Positions 1 through 5,153 of a stretch of DNA of 7,033 nt are shown here, one piece after another. The notes under the pieces were generated by a model, which made no database searches, was not told where the DNA came from, and was given only the letters and a program-made list of their open reading frames with translations. Origin of the DNA: Bacteriovoracaceae bacterium UBA7317 (GTDB lineage Bacteria; Bdellovibrionota; Bacteriovoracia; Bacteriovoracales; Bacteriovoracaceae); NCBI GenBank assembly GCA_002474345.1, contig DKQD01000185.1:1-7033 (forward strand), written 5' to 3'. Each line of letters begins with the position of its first letter. Position 1 is the first letter of the stretch. A program made the position numbers and the translations under genes.

Positions 1-633
1 AATTTGAGTATAAAGTCAAATGGATCTTTTGCACTTAAAACAAATTCTCCATTCCAGGAGAGTGATATAAAGAAAATTTTTTTTGAGAGTCAGGGAAGTA
101 ACTTAGAAATAGAAAAGTTAAATATAAATTCTTATGCTCAAAGCTATATTGAGAGGCTTGATTTACTAAATAAGATGAGTCGTAAGAAATATACTTTTTC
201 GAGTGGGTTGGACAATTTAAAAGTTAAGGCTTATTACTCTAAGAGTCGATTGAAAATAGTAAATTTCTTAATATTTGGAGACAATAAAAGTTTTGAGATA
301 AACGGAAAAGGTTATATGTACCCTTTCAATGGAAAAAAGAGAGGAGCCATTAATTTAAATTTTATCGATAATAAAACAGGATTCGGAAGGGTTTTAAAGA
401 ATCAAATAGGCTCTAATTCGGTCCCTATTTTGTTAAAGACAAACAAGCTTGCAGTCTCTCCCAATTATAGTTATACCACTAAAAAGATAAGTTCGAAATT
501 TGTACGACATCAGGGACAAAAGCAAATTAATAGACAAAAGAAAAAAATTGAAAATGAAGTTAAGAAAAAAGCTGAAAAAGAAATAAAAAAAATTCTAAAT
601 AAGAAAAAACTCAAGAACCTTTTTAAATTTTGA
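1..633 (+). CDS. C-terminal part of an unrecognised protein, possibly AsmA/GspN-like (5' end outside window)
   Basis: The frame is open from the first base. The only nearby start is a TTG at position 4 with no visible ribosome binding site, so this is probably the 3' end of a longer gene ending in TGA at 631-633. About 210 residues are visible. They are beta-strand-like and polar, with glycine-spaced stretches (GKGYMYPFNGKKRGAINLNF) and then a phrase around VPILLKTNKLAVSP. The last 40 residues are very rich in lysine and end KLKNLFKF. AsmA-type and type II secretion GspN-type envelope proteins often end with a repeat-like beta domain, a 'G-T-x-x-x-P' phrase and a basic helical tail, so that family is a reasonable guess. 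No diagnostic motif was found. The stop overlaps the ribosome binding site of the phosphatase gene that starts 7 bp downstream, so the two are very likely co-transcribed. Base composition is the most AT-rich in the window. Confidence 0.6.
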   Translation, partial: NLSIKSNGSFALKTNSPFQESDIKKIFFESQGSNLEIEKLNINSYAQSYIERLDLLNKMSRKKYTFSSGLDNLKVKAYYSKSRLKIVNFLIFGDNKSFEINGKGYMYPFNGKKRGAINLNFIDNKTGFGRVLKNQIGSNSVPILLKTNKLAVSPNYSYTTKKISSKFVRHQGQKQINRQKKKIENEVKKKAEKEIKKILNKKKLKNLFKF

Positions 634-640
634 GGGAAAA

Positions 641-1561
641 ATGAGAGCATCAATAGATATAGGATCAAATAGTGTCCTTTTGTTAGCAGGGAATATTTCA
701 AATGGCGAATTTATCGAACATCTGAGTGAAGCTAATATAACAGGCTTAGGAAAAGATTTAGATAAAAATGGATCTTTTTTAAAAAACTCTATGGAAGATA
801 CCTATAAGGTTTTGAAAGGCTACAAAAAAAAACTGGAAAAATTAAATATTGAGATCTCATCGGTTATTGTTACTGCTACTGAAGCTTCAAGAGTCGCTGA
901 AAATGCAGCTAGCTTTTTCGAAAATATAAAAAATGATTTGGGTTTTTCAACACATATTATTACTGCTTCTGGAGAAGCTTTTTACACTGGTTTGGGAATC
1001 GCTTCTGGTTATCTGAGTAATGATAGAGAAGAAAAAGTAATACTGGACATCGGAGGAGCATCTACAGAGATAATAAAAGTTAAAACTAATCCATTTACAA
1101 TTTTATCCTCAGTAAGTTTACCTATTGGTTCGGTGAGGGCCACAGATTGGATCAAAAGTAATTCGTTTGAATCAAAATTGGGCGCAATATTTAATGAAAA
1201 AAAAATTGAAAACTATAAAACTGAAGAAATAATTTGTGTTGCAGGAACGATGACGTCTTTAGGAGCAATGCTGAAGGGGATAAAAACTTATAGAGATAAA
1301 TTAATTGATGGTTATGAGTTTGACTTTATAAAATTTGAAAAGTTTATCTCAAAATTGAATAAGATGCAGCCTTTTCAAATTTTGAAAGAGTTTCCAATCA
1401 TTGGAAAAAGATTCGAAACAATTACCGGAGGAGGAATTGTTGGAATGGAGGTCGGCCAAAGGTTGGGTGTTAAAAAAGTTATAATATCTACTAAGGGATT
1501 GAGGTATGGGACTCTCATAGGAGGAGAGATCGATGAAAAATTTATATCAAGAAGATTCTGA
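641..1561 (+). CDS. Ppx/GppA-family phosphatase (exopolyphosphatase / pppGpp phosphohydrolase type), short form
   Basis: The family removes terminal phosphate from inorganic polyphosphate or pppGpp in the cytoplasm; the sequence does not say which substrate is used here. The ASKHA-fold signatures occur in order: phosphate-1 loop DIGSNS at residues 6-11, TATEASR at 78-84, the region of the catalytic glutamate (ITASGEA, Glu112 by hand alignment), phosphate-2 loop DIGGAST at 136-142, PIGSVR at 161-166, GTMTSLGA at 202-209, and the closing STKGLRYGTL at 283-292. At 306 residues it matches the two-domain core form and lacks the C-terminal helical HD-like domains of the roughly 500-residue E. coli Ppx and GppA. 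The start ATG is preceded by GAGGGA at 632-637, which overlaps the stop of the upstream gene. The 3' end carries the ribosome binding site and first 29 bp of the next gene, which suggests translational coupling. Two A9 runs lie inside the gene. Family assignment is firm; Ppx versus GppA is open. Confidence 0.93.
   Translation: MRASIDIGSNSVLLLAGNISNGEFIEHLSEANITGLGKDLDKNGSFLKNSMEDTYKVLKGYKKKLEKLNIEISSVIVTATEASRVAENAASFFENIKNDLGFSTHIITASGEAFYTGLGIASGYLSNDREEKVILDIGGASTEIIKVKTNPFTILSSVSLPIGSVRATDWIKSNSFESKLGAIFNEKKIENYKTEEIICVAGTMTSLGAMLKGIKTYRDKLIDGYEFDFIKFEKFISKLNKMQPFQILKEFPIIGKRFETITGGGIVGMEVGQRLGVKKVIISTKGLRYGTLIGGEIDEKFISRRF
1519..1524 (+). promoter_or_regulatory. Ribosome binding site inside the phosphatase gene
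   Basis: AGGAGG, a perfect anti-16S match, lies 8 nt before the ATG at 1533. It sits within the last codons of the phosphatase gene. It fixes the overlapping start of the cyclic-nucleotide-binding-fold gene and implies translation at stoichiometry with, or coupled to, the upstream gene. Confidence 0.85.
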
Positions 1562-2027
1562 AAGCTTAATTCAGGAAGGAAGATTAATTTTTGGTAATGG
1601 TGATATCCTTTTTGCTGAAGGAGATCCATCTCATTATCTTTATTTAATAAAAAGTGGAAAAGTTCTTCTCGTTAAAGAAGAAAATATGAATCTAAAAAAA
1701 ATAGAGATAATGGGAAAGAAAGATATTATAGGTCTAAACTCTTTAATTATAGATAAAGAGCATGAGTATACCTCGTTTTCAATTGGAAGAGTGGAAGTTA
1801 TAAAAATCAAAAAAAGCGAAGTTAAAGGAATATTAGGAAAGTGTGAACCTTGGGTGATGGATCTTATGAAAGTTATTTGCGATCGCTTAAATAAAACATT
1901 AGAGGTATTAGAAAGTCATAATCTTTTAGAAAAAAATAATTTTCAAAATGATGAATCGATTGGTTTAACAACTGAAGAAATTTACAATAGCTTGGACGAT
2001 TATAGAAAAAAAAAGGAAAAGGTCTAG
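1533..2027 (+). CDS. Stand-alone cyclic-nucleotide-binding-fold (CRP/cNMP) protein without a DNA-binding domain
   Basis: Residues about 16-100 follow the cNMP-binding beta-roll: GRLIFGNGDILFAEGDPSHY, then YLIKSGKVLLVKEE, a GKKDIIGL turn, and VEVIKIKKSEV leading into a helix. The rest (101-130) is helical. A charged tail of about 30 residues ends KKKEKV. No helix-turn-helix follows, so this is not a full CRP/FNR transcription factor; at 164 residues it is a sensor or adaptor domain alone. The phosphate-binding cassette (about 62-85) keeps one glycine (Gly67). It lacks the Glu that binds ribose and the Arg that binds the cyclic phosphate in the canonical G-E-(6-7)-R-x-A pattern; the latter position reads Glu78 by hand alignment. 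It may therefore bind another ligand or none. The gene overlaps the phosphatase gene by 29 bp and ends 13 bp from a convergent gene. Confidence 0.85.
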   Translation: MKNLYQEDSESLIQEGRLIFGNGDILFAEGDPSHYLYLIKSGKVLLVKEENMNLKKIEIMGKKDIIGLNSLIIDKEHEYTSFSIGRVEVIKIKKSEVKGILGKCEPWVMDLMKVICDRLNKTLEVLESHNLLEKNNFQNDESIGLTTEEIYNSLDDYRKKKEKV

Positions 2028-2040
2028 ATATAGGTGGACG

Positions 2041-2466
2041 TTAAAACTCGATAAGACCCATTTTGTTTAGTGACCCTAAAGAATCTATAACTTTCTGCCT
2101 AGATTTTATTATTGAGTTATCCTCATCATTAATTTTACTTGTCATCATTTGAAAAGCTTTTTCTGCATACTCTCTTGGTGCCAAAGAAAGAACTTTTTTT
2201 TGATATTTAATTGGGGATCCTTTTAAAGAAATTCCAAGAATGGAAGGATTTACTTGCTGAAAAAGCATTCTTATCTCCTTTTCATTGATAGTGAAAACCT
2301 TTTCAAAAGTAATACTTTTAAACCTAAGCTCCTCAGCTAATTTGGGGTTTTTCTGGCCAACTTTACTCAAGAGAGAGTTTTTTTCTGTTTCTGACAAAAG
2401 TTGAAACATCTTTATTAGTTTATTTTTCCCGTTCAGAAACACAGTATTTGAAGTGTCTTTATTCAT
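2041..2466 (-). CDS. FliG C-terminal-domain protein (truncated motor-switch paralogue)
   Basis: Only the C-terminal portion of FliG is represented. Residues 12-57 match the linker and armadillo region just before the C-terminal domain (family pattern GG...A.ilN...LAeeI..mFvFed; here NGKNKLIKMFQLL, then PKLAEELRFKSITFEKV). Residues 58-141 match the C-terminal domain (DDRsIQ.lL.EVD...L..ALKGA; here NEKEIRMLFQQVN, ISLKGS, then AEKAF and a final NKMGLIEF). Full FliG is about 330-340 residues; this is 141, lacking the FliF-binding N domain and most of the middle domain. ATG is preceded by GGGGAGA at a good distance. The protein follows the coiled-coil gene by 26 bp on the same strand, so the two probably form an operon. 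It is intact rather than a gene remnant, with its own start and RBS. In flagella this domain carries the torque helix that meets MotA; most of those charged residues appear to be replaced here. Confidence 0.75.
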   Translation of the reverse strand: MNKDTSNTVFLNGKNKLIKMFQLLSETEKNSLLSKVGQKNPKLAEELRFKSITFEKVFTINEKEIRMLFQQVNPSILGISLKGSPIKYQKKVLSLAPREYAEKAFQMMTSKINDEDNSIIKSRQKVIDSLGSLNKMGLIEF

Positions 2467-2492
2467 TGTTATCTCCCCTAAATAAGGTTATT

Positions 2493-2921
2493 TTAATCAT
2501 CCATTGTTTGCCATTTCATTTTTTCTTTAATGAACTTTTCTCTCGCATGATCTATTGTTTTTCTATGAGATTCTTGAAGTCTTTCAACCTCTAGAGCCTG
2601 GTTTTGTTTTATTTCTAAAATCTTATCATCATGAGTTTTTTTTAAGTTAAGAATTTCAAGCTCAAGCCTTTTTTTTTCTTCCATATACTTTGAGCTTTGA
2701 ATGACTCTAAGCTTTGATAATTTTTCTTCCAAGATGTTTTTCAGATTTGATTTTTCGGAGTCAAAACGATCTTGCATTCTTATTATTTCGTTATTTCCAG
2801 AGGTTCTCGTTTTTTCATACTCCTTCCTATTTTCGTTTTTTAACTTTTTGAGTTTCGCGTTGTGCCTTATTGTTTCTCTTTGTTGCAGGCGTTGAGCTTT
2901 TAGTAATGCGATTTCTGACAT
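2493..2921 (-). CDS. Highly charged coiled-coil protein, FliG-like gene's operon partner
   Basis: A 142-residue protein with almost no glycine or proline and continuous Lys/Glu/Arg/Gln/Leu content. Leucines and isoleucines at heptad-like spacing from about residue 50 to 130 (LKNILEEKLSKLRVI, then KRLELEILNLKK, then EIKQNQALEVERL) predict one long helix or coiled coil. There is no signal peptide or membrane segment, so it is probably cytoplasmic. No family was recognised. Coiled-coil flagellar export chaperones such as FliJ or FliH have this general appearance, but composition alone would give that. It is first in a two-gene minus-strand unit, upstream of the FliG C-terminal-domain gene, and may be its binding partner. 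The ATG has a weak ribosome site (AGGGATAGG, 7 nt spacing) that may be masked in a leader hairpin. Confidence 0.75.
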   Translation of the reverse strand: MSEIALLKAQRLQQRETIRHNAKLKKLKNENRKEYEKTRTSGNNEIIRMQDRFDSEKSNLKNILEEKLSKLRVIQSSKYMEEKKRLELEILNLKKTHDDKILEIKQNQALEVERLQESHRKTIDHAREKFIKEKMKWQTMDD

Positions 2922-2933
2922 AAACGGACCTAT

Positions 2934-2965
2934 CCCTTTCAGGGGTTTTTAATGAAGTCACCCCT
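2934..2965 (-). promoter_or_regulatory. Leader with two mutually exclusive hairpins over the coiled-coil gene's ribosome site
   Basis: Read on the minus strand, AGGGGT (2965-2960) can pair with ACCCCT (2946-2941), giving a 6-bp stem with a 13-nt loop. The same CCCT can instead pair with AGGG (2937-2934) of the weak ribosome binding site, a 4-bp stem with a 3-nt loop. The two pairings exclude each other, so the leader could expose or mask the site. The repeats are seen directly; the switching role is inference. Confidence 0.35.
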
Positions 2966-2969
2966 TTAA

Positions 2970-2975
2970 ATTATA
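2970..2975 (-). promoter_or_regulatory. Possible -10 element for the coiled-coil/FliG-like unit
   Basis: The minus strand carries a perfect TATAAT about 50 nt before the coiled-coil start codon. No good -35 sits 16-18 bp upstream (AAGATT at 17 bp, inside the left arm of the large inverted repeat). If used, transcription would begin near 2963-2965, right at the first stem of the leader. Confidence 0.4.
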
Positions 2976-2992
2976 TCTTTTCGGTGGTTGCG

Positions 2993-3033
2993 AATCTTAT
3001 TAGGAAAAAATCTCCCTTTTTCCTAATAAGATT
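2993..3033. repeat. Perfect 17-bp inverted repeat with 7-nt spacer in a divergent intergenic region
   Basis: The left arm AATCTTATTAGGAAAAA (2993-3009) and right arm TTTTTCCTAATAAGATT (3017-3033) are exact reverse complements around ATCTCCC. The arms contain only 3 G/C of 17. On the + strand the stem is followed by TATTTTT, giving a terminator-like look. However, both flanking genes start rather than end here, so a terminator has no obvious job. It lies between the two candidate promoters and touches the -35 position of the minus-strand one. An operator, a bidirectional insulator/terminator or a palindromic repeat element are all possible. Confidence 0.85.
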
Positions 3034-3045
3034 TATTTTTAGATC

Positions 3046-3074
3046 TGGAAAAGGTTTCTTCAGGGGTCTAGAAT
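3046..3074 (+). promoter_or_regulatory. Possible sigma-70-type promoter for the 439-residue protein gene
   Basis: TGGAAA (3046-3051) and TAGAAT (3069-3074) are separated by 17 bp and match the consensus at 4/6 and 5/6 positions. Start of transcription near 3081 would give a leader of about 47 nt. Such matches are common by chance in AT-rich DNA. Confidence 0.35.
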
Positions 3075-3127
3075 AGCTTTAAGGGCTTTGAAAAACTTAT
3101 AAAACAATAGTTAAGGATGTTAAAAAA

Positions 3128-4447
3128 TTGAGCGTTCACGAAGAGTCAATGGAACAAATTATTTTTTCAGACGAGGACTTTTTCTCTTTTAGGTCATGGT
3201 TAAGGCTTAATATACTTGAAGTAACTTGGCAGGGAAAATTTAATGAAGAATTCGACGATTTTTGGAAAATCTTCTTTATCAATGGACTTTCTTTAAAGCA
3301 GGTTTTGGAGAGGTTTGAATTTGCGCAAAGAGAAATAGAAATAGGGCCTTTGACCACATGGTTCAATTGGGTTCGGGAAAAGTTTTTAAGCTTCACTTTT
3401 ATTTACAAGGATGTAAGTCTTCACGATTTGTCGGTAGAGTCTGGGATTCCGCTTCCTATTCTTGCTAGTGTTCTCAGAAACTTCTTTCTTGGTGCCTTGC
3501 CTCATTATCACGACTATTTTGGAGCGATTTTTCAAATAGGAAATGTCGCGTCTCAAAATCTAGAGATATCTTACGAAACAATTAAAAATGAATTGAACTT
3601 ACAAGCAGAGGTCCAAGGAAGCCAAGATGATGAGATAATGCCTTCAATGGAAGTCACCCTTTATGAGGAATGGGCAATCTTTTTAAAAAAAATGAGAAAA
3701 GATCTTTATTATTCTCATTTTAACCTTGGAAAAATAAAAGCAAGAGCTTCTTTAAAAAACCACTTTATTTTCTTAAAAGATATTGTTGGAATCCTTGCGG
3801 TTGGTTTTATTTTAGTTATTGGAGTTAAGGAACTTAATATTTGGTATGAAGGTTATTTAGCAGACCAAATGAAGGTTTATGAGCCACAGTATAAGCGGAC
3901 GGAAAAGACTCTGAGCTTCAGGAGTGACTCAGACAAGAATGTTAAAAACTTTGAACTGAATGAGAGGGACTTAGATAAAGTTTCTGAAATGGAAGGAATA
4001 AGAGATTTTGAAGAAGAAGTTGAGGATGGGTTTGGAACCGAGTCTGAGGTAGTATTAACCTCTTGGGATTCTCTTCCTAAGGATTTTGATATAGCCAATT
4101 TGGAACACTCTAAATACGAAGAGTTTAGGAAGAATAACAATAGAGATACACGTTTTGGAAATAAAAAAGTTTTCCGCGTTATGATGAAGTCAGTGGACCC
4201 TAATGTTTCAAGTCAAAAACTTAACGAATTATTGAAGAAGTATAATGTGACTCAAGTAGACAATGTTAAGCCTGGGCAAAATGTGCCTGGAGGGATTTAT
4301 TATAATATTTTTGTACCAAGAGATTATTTAAAGGAGTTCCTGGCTCAGGTAATGGACTTAGACGAAGCGATTCTTTATGAAACTCGAACTCGAGGTAAAA
4401 ATCCCCCTGGAAAAAATAAAGTCTTCATATGGATTAAAAATCTTTAA
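3128..4447 (+). CDS. Unrecognised 439-residue single-pass membrane protein
   Basis: Function is unknown. Residues 1-155 are a helical, aromatic-rich N-terminal region containing DLSVESGIPLPILASVLRNF (100-119), which has the spacing of a helix-turn-helix-like element. A basic stretch (about 201-216, KIKARASLKNHFIFLK) precedes one hydrophobic segment at about 217-234, suggesting the N-terminal half is cytoplasmic and the rest is in the periplasm. Residues 250-345 are charged and low in structure, with acidic patches. A compact C-terminal domain (about 347-439) contains paired alpha/beta elements (FRVMMKSVDPNVSSQKLNEL, then GGIYYNIFVPRDYLKEFL). This bitopic layout resembles anti-sigma factors or transmembrane regulators, but no such family was identified. 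The start is a TTG with AAGGA at 3113-3117. An alternative ATG lies at 3149 (Met8). The gene is divergent from the coiled-coil/FliG-like pair and convergent, 7 bp apart, with the next gene. Confidence 0.8.
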   Translation: MSVHEESMEQIIFSDEDFFSFRSWLRLNILEVTWQGKFNEEFDDFWKIFFINGLSLKQVLERFEFAQREIEIGPLTTWFNWVREKFLSFTFIYKDVSLHDLSVESGIPLPILASVLRNFFLGALPHYHDYFGAIFQIGNVASQNLEISYETIKNELNLQAEVQGSQDDEIMPSMEVTLYEEWAIFLKKMRKDLYYSHFNLGKIKARASLKNHFIFLKDIVGILAVGFILVIGVKELNIWYEGYLADQMKVYEPQYKRTEKTLSFRSDSDKNVKNFELNERDLDKVSEMEGIRDFEEEVEDGFGTESEVVLTSWDSLPKDFDIANLEHSKYEEFRKNNNRDTRFGNKKVFRVMMKSVDPNVSSQKLNELLKKYNVTQVDNVKPGQNVPGGIYYNIFVPRDYLKEFLAQVMDLDEAILYETRTRGKNPPGKNKVFIWIKNL

Positions 4448-4454
4448 CTTGTTG

Positions 4455-5000
4455 TTACATAGCATCATCAGGCAAAGAAAATTGTGTCTTAAGCTTTCTT
4501 AAGAGTAGATGACTCTTTCCTAGGTAATACCATTGGCGAGCAAAGCCTATTCCTGTTGCGGCGAGGAAACCATAGACAACTCCTGAGTGGGTTGTCTTTG
4601 ACACAAGACCTGTGTCGTGGGCTCCACCCAGCAAAAAGCCAAGTGTTCCTAATGTTAGTATAAGCATTGTCCAAGGTATTGTTTGCCTTTTTCCTCTGGT
4701 TGCTTCCTGAGAGAACTGATAAACTTTTTTCTTATATGGCATCAGGTCTGCTGGCGGTGTTTCAAATAATTCATTTAGGTTTTTTTCGCTACTTAGAATG
4801 AAGTAAACGTTATCTGTTAAACGCGAAACACCTATGAAGTAAAACATAACAAAAGCCTGAGTAAATATGGTGTATATGAAAACTGGAATGGCTAGTTGAA
4901 TATGGCTCATAGAAAAGTTTACTAAACCAAAAGCACTTCCAACGGTAATCAAAATGCCAGTTATCATGAGAAGGTTTAGTGTTCGTAATAGGTAAGCCAT
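4455..5000 (-). CDS. Small four-helix integral membrane protein, unrecognised
   Basis: The protein is 181 residues when started at the ATG at 5000. Four hydrophobic segments lie at about 3-25, 34-58, 108-127 and 138-156, with a polar loop between the second and third (LSSEKNLNELFETPPADLMPYKK). The third helix ends GGAHDTG and the fourth begins near THSGVVYGF, so two histidines (about 128 and 138) sit at facing membrane edges. Basic residues follow the fourth helix. No family was identified. The frame extends upstream to a TTG at 5048. The ATG is preferred because GGAGG lies just before it, the TTG has no such site, and a candidate -10 would start transcription about at the TTG. It sits next to, and divergent from, the HEAT/Rieske/cytochrome b genes, so a link to the respiratory complex is possible but only positional. 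Confidence 0.8.
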   Translation of the reverse strand: MAYLLRTLNLLMITGILITVGSAFGLVNFSMSHIQLAIPVFIYTIFTQAFVMFYFIGVSRLTDNVYFILSSEKNLNELFETPPADLMPYKKKVYQFSQEATRGKRQTIPWTMLILTLGTLGFLLGGAHDTGLVSKTTHSGVVYGFLAATGIGFARQWYYLGKSHLLLRKLKTQFSLPDDAM

Positions 5001-5004
5001 GCTG

Positions 5005-5009
5005 CCTCC
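5005..5009 (-). promoter_or_regulatory. Ribosome binding site that fixes the start at 5000
   Basis: GGAGG on the minus strand is followed by CAGC and then ATG. The spacing of 4 nt is slightly short but the match is perfect. It argues against the upstream TTG start at 5048. Confidence 0.75.
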
Positions 5010-5055
5010 AAAAAAGAGAGTCGATTTTAATGTATCGCTCTCTTTCAATTATCAG

Positions 5056-5061
5056 ATTATA
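5056..5061 (-). promoter_or_regulatory. Possible -10 element for the four-helix membrane protein gene
   Basis: The minus strand reads TATAAT, about 55 nt before the chosen ATG. A convincing -35 was not found at 16-18 bp. Chance occurrence is quite possible in this AT-rich intergenic stretch. Confidence 0.3.
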
Positions 5062-5081
5062 CTAGTCAATATAATCCATAT

Positions 5082-5111
5082 TTGCTATTGCTTCCCCATA
5101 ACTTTTATAAG
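5082..5111 (+). promoter_or_regulatory. Possible promoter for the HEAT-repeat/Rieske/cytochrome b genes
   Basis: TTGCTA (5082-5087) and TATAAG (5106-5111) are separated by 18 bp and match the sigma-70 consensus at 4/6 and 5/6. Transcription from about 5118 would give a leader of about 36 nt before the ATG at 5154. Evidence is pattern only. Confidence 0.35.
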
Positions 5112-5153
5112 CGGATGTGTCTATTGTTTTTAACATTAAGTAAGTGAAAGCCT

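Noticed and set aside
510..701. Minus-strand 63-residue frame opposite the lysine-rich tail and phosphatase start
   Set aside because: Its Phe/Leu-rich sequence is the reverse complement of the AAA-rich tail of the first gene. There is no ribosome site or promoter of its own.
2021..2058. Inverted GGTCT/AGACC between the convergent cNMP-fold and FliG-like genes as a shared terminator
   Set aside because: Only 5 bp of pairing across a 28-nt loop and no T run; within chance expectation.
2993..3040. Calling the 17-bp palindrome a standard intrinsic terminator
   Set aside because: The stem has just 3 G/C pairs and both adjacent genes begin, not end, at this interval. It is recorded as a repeat of undecided role.
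3877..4140. Minus-strand 87-residue serine-rich frame within the 439-residue protein gene
   Set aside because: It is a shadow of the acidic, charged linker on the + strand, lies fully inside a well-supported gene and has no initiation signals.
5001..5048. N-terminal extension of the four-helix membrane protein from a TTG at 5048
   Set aside because: No ribosome site precedes the TTG, while GGAGG sits directly before the ATG at 5000. The added 16 residues are also not part of the membrane fold.
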